Positions 9,582 through 18,121 are shown, counted from the stretch's first letter. The stretch: DNA of 64,000 nucleotides from Paenibacillus_E violae (GCF_032461945.1 NZ_JAWCUD010000007.1:248001-312000), one strand, 5' to 3'. The notes: generated by a model from the sequence alone, not told the origin. Numbers and translations: made by a program.

Positions 9582-10172
9582 TTATTTCAAGTCGTTTCGA
9601 GTGATAACCTCGTCGATTAACCCGTATGCTTTCGCTTCTTCAGCGCTCATAAAGTTATCCCGGTCGGTGTCTCTTTCGATCTTTTCAAGCGGCTGTCCCG
9701 TACGATCCACATAAATCTGGTTGAGTTTTTGTTTCGTTTTGATAATCCAATCCGCGTGAATCTTAATATCGGTCGCTTGACCTCTTACACCGCCGAGCGG
9801 TTGGTGTATCATAACTTCAGCATTCGGCAGCGCGTATCGCTTGCCTTTGGCGCCTGCTGTTAACAGCAAGGAACCCATACTAGCGGCCATACCTACACAA
9901 ATCGTAGATACATCCGGTTTAATAAATTGCATGGTATCGAAGATACCCATTCCAGCTGTTACAGATCCACCTGGTGAGTTGATATATAAGTGGATATCCT
10001 TTTCGGGATCCTGAGCAGATAAAAAAAGCAGCTGGGCAATGACCAAATTAGCCACATCATCATCAATGGCAGTCCCAATGAAAATAATGCGGTCCTTAAG
10101 TAGACGCGAGTAGATGTCGTAAGAACGTTCCCCACGTGCCTCTTGTTCAACAACCATAGGAATAAGACTCAT
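9582..10172 (-). CDS. clpP: ATP-dependent Clp protease proteolytic subunit ClpP
   Basis: Tetradecameric serine protease core working with ClpX and ClpC. The catalytic triad is intact: Ser98 in GMAASMGS, His123 in MIHQPLGG and Asp172 in RDTDRDNF. Start ATG at 10170-10172 has AAGGAG 8 nt upstream; the frame stays open for 28 more codons upstream without a ribosome site. 196 aa is the usual size. I see no CtsR operator in the short upstream region. Confidence 0.97.
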   Translation of the reverse strand: MSLIPMVVEQEARGERSYDIYSRLLKDRIIFIGTAIDDDVANLVIAQLLFLSAQDPEKDIHLYINSPGGSVTAGMGIFDTMQFIKPDVSTICVGMAASMGSLLLTAGAKGKRYALPNAEVMIHQPLGGVRGQATDIKIHADWIIKTKQKLNQIYVDRTGQPLEKIERDTDRDNFMSAEEAKAYGLIDEVITRNDLK

Positions 10173-10331
10173 TGTACCAACTCCTTTTGTGGCCAAAGCC
10201 ATGTTTTCCAAATTGGGATTCAGTAACAGTTTAACATGTTTGAGCAGCAAAGTCATTTTTTCAGAAGACTGCTATGTATTCAATGAATTTCTTATGTTTG
10301 TAGGCAGTTTGGGGCTAAAATAGGGTAAAAG

Positions 10332-10360
10332 AAAGGCACGTTGCTTACGTACGTGCCTTT
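10332..10360 (-). terminator. Intrinsic terminator after tig
   Basis: A perfect 10-bp stem (AAAGGCACGT / ACGTGCCTTT) with a 9-nt loop is followed by CTTTT on the minus strand, just after the tig stop codon. It separates tig from clpP transcription. Confidence 0.85.
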
Positions 10361-10371
10361 ACTTACCTTAT

Positions 10372-11673
10372 TTATACTGCTGCGGAAACATGCTTGCTAT
10401 TTTCAAGCAAGAAGTCAACCGTTTTTCTAATCACAAGATCATTGCTCAGACCTTCTAGGCTGCCGTTAGAAGCAAACAGCTCACGAAGTTCTGCCGTTGA
10501 TTTTTGGTAGGATGGTGCATATTTCTCAAGTTCCGCGTCAACTTCTTCGTCGGAAACTGTGATGTTTTCTGCAGCTGCAATGGCTTCAAGAACAAGGTTG
10601 TTACGAACACGCTTTTCAGCATCTTCTCTCATTTGATCTTTCAGCACGCTCTCGTTTTGACCGGAGAACTGGAAGTAAATCTCAAGCGTCATGCCTTGGG
10701 AGCGAAGACGTCTTTCGAATTCTTTCACCATTACATCAAGTTCTGCTTCTACCATGGATGCTGGAATTTCAAGATCAGCGTTAGCCGCAGCCTTATCAAC
10801 AACAGCTGTTTCCAGAGCAGCTTCTGAATCTTTTGTTTTGCGCTCTTGAAGACGGTTTTTCAATTCTTCTTTGTACTCAACAAGCGTGTCGAACTCGCTC
10901 ACATCTTTAGCGAACTCATCATCAAGTTCCGGCAAGTTTTTGCGTTTGATATCGTGAATTTTCACTTTAAACACAGCCGCTTTGCCTTTCAGATCTTCGG
11001 AGTGGTAGTTCTCAGGGAAAGAAACGTTAACATCTTTCTCTTCGCCTTTACCAAGTCCTACAAGCTGCTCTTCGAACCCTGGAATGAAGGAGTTGGAGCC
11101 AAGCTCAAGGGAGTACTTCTCTGCTTTTCCACCTTCGAATGCTTCGCCATCAACGAAACCTTCGAAATCAAGAACAACTACATCGCCGTTAGCTGCTTGT
11201 CCTTCTTCAAGAACAACCAATTCAGCATGACGTTGTTGCAGACGGGAAAGCTCGCTGTCCAGTTCTTCGTCCGTTACGTTAGCATCTACAGCTTCAACTT
11301 CGATGCCTTTGTAATCGCCAAGTGTTACTTCTGGTTTAACAGTAACCTTCGCTTTGAATTTAAGAACTTGTCCTTTGCCGAATTGCTCTACGTCTACTTC
11401 CGGACGATCAACAGGCTCGATTTTAACCTCTTCAATCGCTTGTACGTAAACTTCTGGCAAAATGATGTCTAGTGCATCTTGGTATAGGCTTTCTACACCA
11501 AATTTAGCTTCAAAGATTGAACGTGGCACTTTCCCTTTACGGAAACCTGGTACATTTACTTTCGCGGATACTTTTTTGAAAGCTTTATCCAATGCATCTG
11601 CGACGCGCTCTGCGCCAACTTCCACTTCAAGAACGCCTACGTTCTTCTCTATTTTTTCCCAACTTGCTTTCAT
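10372..11673 (-). CDS. tig: Trigger factor, ribosome-bound chaperone and peptidyl-prolyl isomerase
   Basis: First chaperone to meet nascent chains at the ribosome exit. The ribosome-binding signature GFRKGKVPR is at residues 43-51 of the N-terminal domain; a central FKBP-type PPIase domain (about 150-245, with GFVDGEAFEGG) and a helical C-terminal chaperone domain follow. Start ATG at 11671-11673 is preceded by GGAAGGGGAAAG. The 433-aa length is normal. The order ysoA-like, tig, clpX is shared with Bacillus subtilis. Confidence 0.97.
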   Translation of the reverse strand: MKASWEKIEKNVGVLEVEVGAERVADALDKAFKKVSAKVNVPGFRKGKVPRSIFEAKFGVESLYQDALDIILPEVYVQAIEEVKIEPVDRPEVDVEQFGKGQVLKFKAKVTVKPEVTLGDYKGIEVEAVDANVTDEELDSELSRLQQRHAELVVLEEGQAANGDVVVLDFEGFVDGEAFEGGKAEKYSLELGSNSFIPGFEEQLVGLGKGEEKDVNVSFPENYHSEDLKGKAAVFKVKIHDIKRKNLPELDDEFAKDVSEFDTLVEYKEELKNRLQERKTKDSEAALETAVVDKAAANADLEIPASMVEAELDVMVKEFERRLRSQGMTLEIYFQFSGQNESVLKDQMREDAEKRVRNNLVLEAIAAAENITVSDEEVDAELEKYAPSYQKSTAELRELFASNGSLEGLSNDLVIRKTVDFLLENSKHVSAAV

Positions 11674-11783
11674 TTTATGCTTTCCCCTTCCAAAAATGTA
11701 CGATGACATATTTTCACGTTACGCTCATTATAACCATTCTATTATAACATATAACAAATTCATTTCAAGGCGACCTTTCGCCC

Positions 11784-12701
11784 CTAAAACGGATCGGGGT
11801 TAAACTGCTTCACAAACGCCTGCAGCACGAGATGCGCCCGCTTCCATTGCAGCGCCATCGATCCTACAATCCCGTAATTATCTAGCAATTCCTCTTTGTT
11901 AACAGAACCGAATAATCGTTCTTGCAAAATCGCGTGCAAGGCGGATGCCCATACGTCAACGGCTCCTTCTTCAGCTTTCAGCAAGTCTGAATAGATGGCT
12001 GTTCCATAGGCATAGGCCAAAAATTCCTGCCAAGTTTGTTTGGCAAAATAAACAAAATCCGGCTGGCTTATTTCACTAATATCCCCGACTCTGCGAATCA
12101 TATCACGAATTTGGGATGGAAAATCCTCCGGGCATAGCGGTGTCTCCTCGATCTGGACGGCAATCCTGTTCCCGTTTTTGGGAAACTCAATGAATCCTTG
12201 CTCCCCCATTTGCTTAAGCGCCTGCAGCGCCTTGAACTGGATGTGCGGGTGCCGAGGCTTTTCGCTAAGCCATTCCTTGATAGCCGATCCTATTACGGGC
12301 TGATCGATAAAACCCAATTGTTCAAGACTGCTTACTTGCTGTTCCAAATTACCTTCTTTGAGTAAGTCCAGCAGCTTCAAGGCATATGCACCATCATCTG
12401 ACGACTTCTCATGTATGTATTGCCTTAATAAATCCTCTTCTTCCTCTAAATCCTCTTCCGATGGACTCGGCATAGGGAATAACTCTTCTGGAAACATGGT
12501 TTGCAACCAAATCCGCAATGCTTCCCACTGCTCGATCTTATCCGATTGGGCAGCTGGAAATTGAAGCAGAAATGTTAGCAGTTGAAGAGCATCACTATAC
12601 TGTTCGTTTCTTAAAAACTTGGTAAGTTCCTCTTCGTAATATTGCTCTGTTTTCGGAAAAAGAATAACATTATTCATCGACAACTCGGTTATGTGGATCA
12701 C
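11784..12701 (-). CDS. TPR-like helical protein in the YsoA position
   Basis: A soluble, helix-rich protein of about 300 aa with an acidic stretch (SEEDLEEEEDLLRQ) near residue 85. No catalytic motif is visible. It lies upstream of tig on the same strand, where Bacillus subtilis has the tetratricopeptide protein ysoA, so a YsoA-like role is inferred from position and helical character only. The start is unsure: the GTG at 12699-12701 gives MIHITELSMNN, but an ATG 8 codons in (12675-12677) gives MNNVILFPKTEQYYEEE; neither has a strong ribosome site. Confidence 0.7.
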   Translation of the reverse strand: MIHITELSMNNVILFPKTEQYYEEELTKFLRNEQYSDALQLLTFLLQFPAAQSDKIEQWEALRIWLQTMFPEELFPMPSPSEEDLEEEEDLLRQYIHEKSSDDGAYALKLLDLLKEGNLEQQVSSLEQLGFIDQPVIGSAIKEWLSEKPRHPHIQFKALQALKQMGEQGFIEFPKNGNRIAVQIEETPLCPEDFPSQIRDMIRRVGDISEISQPDFVYFAKQTWQEFLAYAYGTAIYSDLLKAEEGAVDVWASALHAILQERLFGSVNKEELLDNYGIVGSMALQWKRAHLVLQAFVKQFNPDPF

Positions 12702-12775
12702 CTCAGAAATCTTGGTCTGCTGGTGACAGTTTACTTGATTGTTCGGGTGATTGCAAAATAATTTTAAAACAAGTG

Positions 12776-12803
12776 TTGACTTCTCTCAAAAAGATATGAT
12801 AAT
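12776..12803 (+). promoter_or_regulatory. SigA-type promoter of the tRNA-Arg gene
   Basis: TTGACT (12776-12781) and GATAAT (12798-12803) are 16 bp apart and lie about 50 bp before the tRNA. Confidence 0.65.
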
Positions 12804-12856
12804 ATAACTCTTGCTTCGCCAAACAGCTACACGCTGCTAGGTAAGAAGAGGTCCAT

Positions 12857-12930
12857 GTCTCAGTAGCTCAGCTGGATAGAGCACACGCCTTCTAAGCGTG
12901 CGGTCGGGGGTTCGAATCCCTCCTGGGACG
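12857..12930 (+). tRNA. tRNA-Arg, anticodon UCU (reads AGA)
   Basis: A 74-nt cloverleaf. The 7-bp acceptor stem GTCTCAG / CTGGGAC contains one T-G pair; D arm AGCTC...GAGC, anticodon stem CACGC/GCGTG around loop CTTCTAA, and T arm GGGTTCGAATCCC are all visible. The discriminator base is G and CCA is not encoded, so it must be added after transcription. It has its own promoter and terminator and is not in a tRNA cluster. Confidence 0.95.
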
Positions 12931-12945
12931 TATTGCAAGGAGAGA

Positions 12946-12974
12946 AGATCGCGAGAATTCGCGATCTTTTTTTG
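12946..12974 (+). terminator. Intrinsic terminator of tRNA-Arg
   Basis: A perfect 9-bp stem AGATCGCGA / TCGCGATCT with a GAAT loop is followed by an uninterrupted T run. Confidence 0.92.
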
Positions 12975-13061
12975 TTTTGAGGTAAGCAAAGCTTACCCCT
13001 CATTTATTTGTGCCGAGCACTCACCCTATGAAATTTGCTGCCATCGCTTTGAGTGTCTCTT

Positions 13062-13315
13062 AACAAACTAAAATACGGAGGAGAAGTTAACTTCTCCAAC
13101 GGTTCTTTCCTCCCCAATGGAGCTACAGGGCGCTATTTCATCAAAATAGCCACTTTTTCATGCGGAGGGGAACTGTGGGTCCCTATTTGTCCGTTTTCTT
13201 CGAGAAAACGGGATTAGATGGTCAAATAAGGCCCTGTAGTTCCGCTAAAAGCGGAAAAGGGCTGAATTTGCTAGAATAGCGGCCTGTTGTTCCTCTAAAA
13301 TGTATCGTTGAACAA
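13062..13315. repeat. Hairpin-rich intergenic repeat, copy 1
   Basis: About 254 bp, repeated at 13422-13675 with a 360-bp offset. It begins with the perfect 18-bp palindrome GGAGAAGTTAACTTCTCC, then holds nested hairpins: GCTATTT/AAATAGC, CCGTTTTCT/AGAAAACGG and CCGCT/AGCGG. The outer pair is an inverted repeat of GGAGCTACAGGGC and GCCCTGTAGTTCC. No open reading frame of note. Related motifs occur at 20571-20752, so this is a dispersed family. No transposase is nearby. Confidence 0.85.
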
Positions 13316-13421
13316 CTTAACGTTAGTATGAGATGCCAACTCCGCCAAGTGTCACAGTAACGCTGAATTTTTTAGCGGCGACTAGGTTCTCCACCCCAAA
13401 AATTCGCTCCTAAGGGGCTCT

Positions 13422-13675
13422 AAACAAGCTAAACTGTCTAGGAGAAGTTAACTTCTCCAACGGTTCATTCCTCCCCAACGGAACTACAGGGCGCTATTTA
13501 ATCGAAATAGCCACTTTTTCGTGCGGAGGGGAACCGTGGGTCGCTATTTGTCCGTTTTCTTCAAGAAAACGGGATTCGGCGCTCACTTAAAGCCCTGTAG
13601 TTCCGCTAAAAGCGGAAACGGGCTGACTTTGCTAGAATAGTGCCTGTAGTTCCCATAAGGTGTATCGTTGAACAA
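13422..13675. repeat. Hairpin-rich intergenic repeat, copy 2
   Basis: Direct repeat of the element at 13062-13315, with scattered substitutions that mostly keep the stems paired. The outer inverted repeat here is perfect: GGAACTACAGGGC at 13480 and GCCCTGTAGTTCC at about 13592. Sequence before each copy (about 50 bp) is also weakly alike, so the duplicated unit may be longer. The 106 bp between the copies holds no feature I can name. Confidence 0.85.
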
Positions 13676-13700
13676 AGCATATCTGCATAGAATTACATAG

Positions 13701-13730
13701 AAAAAGCCGCCAACCTACGGTTGCGGCTTT
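13701..13730 (-). terminator. Intrinsic terminator downstream of small gene 13769-13897
   Basis: AAAGCCGC-AACC pairs with GGTTGCGGCTTT around a TAC loop; on the minus strand it is followed by TTTTTC. Confidence 0.75.
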
Positions 13731-13768
13731 CTGAATCATTATTTTATCACGCAAAAAAATTCCCGTTC

Positions 13769-13897
13769 TTACACAGAAGGCCGATTCGGCTGATGATGAC
13801 CAGGCTCCGTTGAATCCAAATTAGACTGCACGCGTGAAGACTGTTTCGAATGATCGATCGTGCTTTGCGCTTTTTGTTTCATACTTTTTTTGCCCAT
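13769..13897 (-). CDS. Small basic hydrophilic protein (42 aa), unrecognised
   Basis: ATG with GGAGGGA 8 nt upstream opens a 42-codon frame starting MGKKSMKQKAQST and ending PNRPSV. It is Lys/Ser/Gln rich, lacks hydrophobic stretches, and is followed by a good terminator, so it is likely expressed. Composition recalls the minor small acid-soluble spore proteins of Bacillus, but I can match no named family. The ORF is short; the ribosome site and terminator are the main support. Confidence 0.6.
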   Translation of the reverse strand: MGKKSMKQKAQSTIDHSKQSSRVQSNLDSTEPGHHQPNRPSV

Positions 13898-13967
13898 GAT
13901 GAATTCCCTCCTAGTAAGGTGAGCCCGTAGAGTGATCTCTACAGGCTCTTGTTAATGCCATTAGACT

Positions 13968-14081
13968 TTAGTGCTTCTTGTGAGGCAAGTTACTGCCTGG
14001 CTGACCGTCACCTTGTGTCCTGAAATTCTTCGCGGCTTTCCTCTGCTTGTCGTGCAGCTTGCTAATGAAATGACTATCCAT
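13968..14081 (-). CDS. Small basic protein (37 aa), unrecognised
   Basis: ATG at 14079-14081 preceded by AGGAGG at 9 nt; another ATG two codons upstream is too near that site. The product MDSHFISKLHDKQRKAA... ends in GDGQPGSNLPHKKH, a Gly/Pro/His/Lys-rich tail that vaguely recalls SspP-type spore proteins. It lies between two other small minus-strand genes. A hairpin (GAGCC-GTAGAG / CTCTAC-GGCTC) sits between it and the next gene at about 13921-13948 but lacks a clear T run on this strand. Confidence 0.55.
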   Translation of the reverse strand: MDSHFISKLHDKQRKAAKNFRTQGDGQPGSNLPHKKH

Positions 14082-14127
14082 GAGCATTCGCCTCCTGAAG
14101 AAAGAATGGCACTACCCCTTTAGAATG

Positions 14128-14484
14128 TCACGCAAGGTCAAGATTTAAACGCATGGCTAAATTTAGAAGAGCGCCTCTAGCTTCTGCATCTGTTTTGACT
14201 CTTTCATAGAGTTCCTCGAAATTACTCCGATTTGCAATAAATTCAGGCTCTGTTTTAATAGCGACTTGCGTCCAATTAATGAGCAAATTCTCCGCTTGTG
14301 TCAGTTCATTATAGGCACGGTGCAGGCCAACACGTTCAATGATATCTTCCAGTTCAGCCTGTCCGACTTCTTGGCCCGCCTCTTTCAAATCGGCAATCCG
14401 TTTATCTGCTTGATTACTAATTTGCAAAAAATGCTCCCTGGAGGCTAGATAATCGATTTGTGCTTTGGAATGTTTCTTTTTCAT
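14128..14484 (-). CDS. Conserved-looking helical hypothetical protein (118 aa)
   Basis: Soluble, predicted all-helical protein beginning MKKKHSKAQIDYLASRE, with charged heptad-like stretches (residues about 20-55 and 85-110). I do not recognise a family or motif. The ATG at 14482-14484 is preceded by AAAGGTG at 6 nt; two earlier in-frame starts overlap that site. It is divergent from asnB with a 174-bp gap. Confidence 0.7.
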   Translation of the reverse strand: MKKKHSKAQIDYLASREHFLQISNQADKRIADLKEAGQEVGQAELEDIIERVGLHRAYNELTQAENLLINWTQVAIKTEPEFIANRSNFEELYERVKTDAEARGALLNLAMRLNLDLA

Positions 14485-14658
14485 GGCCATCACCTTTACT
14501 GTTTAGTAATAATAATTCATTAATAATAACAGGCTTGGATTTAAAACACAAAATCTATCCAATGACATTTCTCGCTATTCTTGGACAGACATTATATATT
14601 CCCAATTTGCATACCCTTTATCATCATGCTCTCTTCATAAAGAAAGGAAGGAACGTCT

Positions 14659-16503
14659 ATGTGCGGAATAACGGGTTGGATAGATTGGCGGAAAGACTTG
14701 ACCGGGTACCCGTCCATTCTAGAAAATATGACGGAAACGCTCCATTTGCGTGGACCGGATGCTTCTGGCACCTGGATCTCACAGCACTGTGCCCTAGGCC
14801 ATCGACGTCTTAGTGTAATGGATCCGGAAAACGGCGCTCAGCCCATGATCCGGAAACAAGGAGACTACACCTATACGATCGTATATAATGGCGAACTTTA
14901 CAATGCCCCCGAGCTGAAGAAAGAGCTCGAACTGCGCGGACATCATTTTCGAACAACCTGCGATACCGAGGTGCTGCTTGTTGCCTTCATTGAATGGGGG
15001 CGGGCTTGTGTAGACCGTCTGAATGGCATCTTCGCCTTCGCAGCATGGAACGACCAGGAGCAATCCCTCTATTTGGTCAGAGACCGGCTTGGCGTAAAGC
15101 CGCTTTTTTATTCTCATCAGAACAGTGTCCTTCTATTCGGTTCTGAGCCAAAAGCGATCCTCGCTCATCCTGACTTTCAAGCGGAAGTTGGCGCGGAAGG
15201 GTTGGCCGAAATCTTCGCAGTAGGTCCTGCACGCACACCGGGACATGGCATTTATCGCAATATGTCGGAGCTGAAACCGGGACAATGCGCTATTTTTGAC
15301 CGCAACGGCTTATCCATCAGAACGTACTGGAAGCTGGAAAGCCACCCTCATCCGGATGATGTGGCAGCAACGGCGCTTCAGGTTCAACAACTGCTGAGCG
15401 ACACGGCCCAGCGGCAGCTCGTCTCCGACGTACCGATCTGTACGCTGCTATCCGGAGGGCTTGACTCCAGCGCCCTAACTTCACTTGCCGCGGAGCATTA
15501 CAAAGAAAGCGGAAAAGGCGCTCTGCACACTTTTTCTGTCGATTACAAAGATAATGATAAGCATTTCAAAGCCAATCTCTTTCAACCAAACTCCGATGCA
15601 CCTTGGATTAAGCGGATGACAGAGCATCTTGGCACTGAGCACCATTATATTGAGTTCGATACGCCTGAACTAGTGGAATCCCTGAAAACAGCCGTTTTTG
15701 CCCGGGATACGCCGGGGATGGCTGATGTTGACGGATCCCTTTATTTATTTTGCCGGGAAATCAAAAAGGAAGCTACGGTCGCCATTTCGGGCGAGGCTGC
15801 GGATGAAATCTTTGGCGGATATCCTTGGTTCCACAACGAAGAAGCCCTCTCCGCCAATACGTTCCCTTGGTCCCTGAAATTGCCTAACCGGGTCGATCTG
15901 CTGGCACCTGACTTAGTTGATTGGATTAAGCCGGTTGAATATGTCAGCAATCGTTATCAGCAGGCCTTAAGCGAAGTACCGCGGTTAGCGGGAGAAACGC
16001 AGCAGCAAAACCGGATGCGGGAAATGTCCTACCTCAACATCACACGATTCATGCCGACTCTTCTCGACCGCAAAGACCGCATGAGCATGGCTGTCGGGCT
16101 TGAGGTGCGTGTTCCGTTTTGCGATCACCGTCTTGTGGAGTATGTCTGGAATATTCCTTGGGAAATCAAAACATCCGGGGACCGGGAAAAAGGCATTTTA
16201 CGAAAAGCACTCAAAGGCGTTCTGCCTGATGACGTCTTAACCCGCAAGAAAAGCCCTTATCCAAAGACGCACAACCCAAATTATTTAACCGCTGTTCGCA
16301 AATGGGTGCTGGAAATTTTGGATGACCCCGGCTCACCGCTGCTGCCTTTCATTGATGTAAAAAAAATACGGGCACTCGCCAGCTCCGACACGAACGACTT
16401 CGATCTCCCATGGTTCGGCCAGTTGATGACGGGACCTCAGCTGTTCGCGTATTTGGCACAAGTGGATATGTGGTTGCGAAACTATAAAATATCTATTCGT
16501 TAA
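14659..16503 (+). CDS. asnB: Asparagine synthase (glutamine-hydrolysing)
   Basis: Converts aspartate, glutamine and ATP to asparagine. The mature N-terminal nucleophile is Cys2 (MCGITGW) of the class II glutaminase domain (about 1-200), with NGEL and RDRLGVKPLF typical of that domain. The synthetase domain has the ATP pyrophosphatase loop SGGLDSS at 265-271. Length 614 aa matches the AsnB/AsnO group. Ribosome site GAAAGGAAGG lies upstream of the ATG. It stands alone, closed by a terminator shared with the convergent rdgB. In Bacillus AsnO is sporulation-linked; I see no basis here to choose between AsnB and AsnO. Confidence 0.94.
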   Translation: MCGITGWIDWRKDLTGYPSILENMTETLHLRGPDASGTWISQHCALGHRRLSVMDPENGAQPMIRKQGDYTYTIVYNGELYNAPELKKELELRGHHFRTTCDTEVLLVAFIEWGRACVDRLNGIFAFAAWNDQEQSLYLVRDRLGVKPLFYSHQNSVLLFGSEPKAILAHPDFQAEVGAEGLAEIFAVGPARTPGHGIYRNMSELKPGQCAIFDRNGLSIRTYWKLESHPHPDDVAATALQVQQLLSDTAQRQLVSDVPICTLLSGGLDSSALTSLAAEHYKESGKGALHTFSVDYKDNDKHFKANLFQPNSDAPWIKRMTEHLGTEHHYIEFDTPELVESLKTAVFARDTPGMADVDGSLYLFCREIKKEATVAISGEAADEIFGGYPWFHNEEALSANTFPWSLKLPNRVDLLAPDLVDWIKPVEYVSNRYQQALSEVPRLAGETQQQNRMREMSYLNITRFMPTLLDRKDRMSMAVGLEVRVPFCDHRLVEYVWNIPWEIKTSGDREKGILRKALKGVLPDDVLTRKKSPYPKTHNPNYLTAVRKWVLEILDDPGSPLLPFIDVKKIRALASSDTNDFDLPWFGQLMTGPQLFAYLAQVDMWLRNYKISIR

Positions 16504-16508
16504 TATAA

Positions 16509-16548
16509 AAAGGCCTGCTGTCCACTGTTAATGTGGGAGCAGGTCTTT
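16509..16548. terminator. Bidirectional terminator between asnB and rdgB
   Basis: AGGCCTGCTGTCCAC pairs with GTGGGAGCAGGTCTT with small mismatches; T runs follow on both strands (TCTTTTC on plus, CCTTTTTA on minus). It serves the two convergent genes. Confidence 0.8.
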
Positions 16549-16551
16549 TCT

Positions 16552-17202
16552 TTAGGATTCATTTTGATCAGGAAGCCTATCCAGGAATAATCGTAAAGCT
16601 TTGGCGCGGTGACTAATTTCATTCTTCTCTTCCACCGTCAGCTCCGCCATCGTTCTTCCCAGAGAAGGAATATAAAACAGTGGATCGTAGCCGAAGCCAC
16701 TCTCGCCGCGTTGTTCCGCTATAATGTAACCGGGGCAAGAATCCTCGGCCTCAATGGTTTCATTCGCCACTGGATCGATAAGCGCAAGGGCACAAACAAA
16801 GGCAGCCTCGCTTAGAAATCTCGGATGTCCCGCTTCCATTGGCAACCCATCAGCCGGCGCGGACTCGCTCAAAGCTTGAAGCAGTTTCTGATTGTTGGCT
16901 GCATCCGTTGCGTTTTCACCGGCATATCTAGCCGAATAAACACCGGGATCACCGCCGAGCGCCTTCACGCACAAGCCTGAGTCGTCAGCAAGGACGGGAA
17001 CATGAAGATGCGCCGAAATTATCTGTGCTTTGATTCGCGCATTCTCCGCAAACGTCTTGCCGCTTTCGACGATTTCCGGAAGATCCGTATAATCGGCCAA
17101 ACTGCGGACCTTGTACCCTTTTGGGCCAAAAAGACTTTCAAACTCCTTGACTTTCCCCTCATTGCGGGTTGCAATCACAACGATATTACTTCGTAGCCGC
17201 AT
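16552..17202 (-). CDS. rdgB: XTP/dITP pyrophosphatase, RdgB/HAM1 family
   Basis: House-cleaning enzyme that hydrolyses non-canonical purine nucleoside triphosphates such as ITP and XTP. The family signature is clear: IATRNEGKVKEFE near the start, VLADDSGLCVKALGGDPGVYSARYAG in the middle (seen in pieces), and SGFGYDPLF plus EKNEISHRAKAL near the end. The ATG at 17200-17202 has GGGGTG 6 nt upstream; a GTG three codons earlier is the alternative. It overlaps the end of rph by 17 bp, a common rph-rdgB pairing in Firmicutes. Confidence 0.95.
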   Translation of the reverse strand: MRLRSNIVVIATRNEGKVKEFESLFGPKGYKVRSLADYTDLPEIVESGKTFAENARIKAQIISAHLHVPVLADDSGLCVKALGGDPGVYSARYAGENATDAANNQKLLQALSESAPADGLPMEAGHPRFLSEAAFVCALALIDPVANETIEAEDSCPGYIIAEQRGESGFGYDPLFYIPSLGRTMAELTVEEKNEISHRAKALRLFLDRLPDQNES

Positions 17203-17944
17203 GTTGTACACCCCGAATACGATCCGCTATAGGGCCTAGCACTTTAGACTGCTCTTCAATCATCGTATGAATCCCTGATTCTGCAAGCGCAAGCAGTTCA
17301 TCCAATTCCTTGCGTGAGAACGGAGAGTCCTCGCCTGTTCCTTGGATTTCTACAAATTGACCTTGCCCTGTCATGACAACGTTCATATCCACTTTAGCCT
17401 GCGAATCCTCTTCATAGTTGAGGTCTAGACGCGGTGTTTGTCCGATAACGCCAACAGAAACTGAAGCCAAAAAGTCGTTAATCGGAAACTTCGCCAAGTT
17501 TTTATCCGTCGCCAGCTTGTTGATCGCGAACGCCATCGCTACGAATGCACCGGTAATCGAAGTGGTCCGGGTACCTCCATCAGCTTGGATAACATCACAG
17601 TCCAGGGTGATGGATCTTTCGCCCAAAGCTTCTAAATTAACGACGGAACGCAGCGCCCTGCCGATCAAACGCTGAATTTCCATCGTCCGCCCACCAAGCT
17701 TGCCTTTGGCCGCTTCACGTTGATTTCTAACTTGCGTGGCGCGAGGGAGCATGGAATATTCCGCGGTTACCCAACCTTTGCCTTGTCCTTTCATAAAAGG
17801 CGGGACACGCTCTTCAACCGTTGCTGTGCAAATCACTTTTGTATCCCCGACCTCAATGAGCACCGAGCCTTCAGCGTGTTTTATATAATGAGGGGTTATT
17901 TTCATAGGGCGCAATTCTTCATTTGTTCTTCCGCCAATTCGCAT
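17186..17944 (-). CDS. rph: Ribonuclease PH
   Basis: Phosphorolytic 3'-5' exoribonuclease that trims tRNA 3' ends. The start MRIGGRTNEELRPM is the usual family beginning, followed by GSVLIEVGDTKVICTA, GWVTAEYSMLPRAT and the CDVIQADGGTRT motif. The ATG at 17942-17944 is preceded by AGGAGGAGA at a rather long 9-12 nt. The open frame continues 50 codons upstream but these are not RNase PH-like. 252 aa is normal. Operon with rdgB. Confidence 0.96.
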   Translation of the reverse strand: MRIGGRTNEELRPMKITPHYIKHAEGSVLIEVGDTKVICTATVEERVPPFMKGQGKGWVTAEYSMLPRATQVRNQREAAKGKLGGRTMEIQRLIGRALRSVVNLEALGERSITLDCDVIQADGGTRTTSITGAFVAMAFAINKLATDKNLAKFPINDFLASVSVGVIGQTPRLDLNYEEDSQAKVDMNVVMTGQGQFVEIQGTGEDSPFSRKELDELLALAESGIHTMIEEQSKVLGPIADRIRGVQHAATK

Positions 17945-18070
17945 AAATCGTGTTCTCCTCCTGTCGCTTCCAAGGGAAGCTGAATACTCTCGCCCCATTG
18001 TAACAAAGTAGCCGGAGAAAAGCACCCTCAACAAGAACAATGATACCCGGCTGATCAAAAGGATGCGAAA

Positions 18071-18100
18071 ACCTCTATGCAAGATTCCTTGCATAGAGGT
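18071..18100 (-). terminator. Intrinsic terminator after the GerM-like gene
   Basis: A perfect 13-bp stem ACCTCTATGCAAG / CTTGCATAGAGGT with a 4-nt loop is followed by TTTTCG on the minus strand. Confidence 0.85.
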
Positions 18101-18121
18101 CTATGAAGCGACGCAAGCTGA

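Noticed and set aside
13062..13675. Repeats resembling a CRISPR array
   Set aside because: Only two long copies with internal palindromes and no regular 25-40 bp repeat/spacer pattern; no cas genes in the window.
13769..14081. Toxin-antitoxin pair
   Set aside because: The two small genes are separated by 70 bp, have no hydrophobic or nuclease features and do not overlap; nothing supports a TA module.
14494..14658. T-box or other riboswitch before asnB
   Set aside because: No T-box sequence, specifier loop or terminator/antiterminator pair can be seen in the 165-bp gap.
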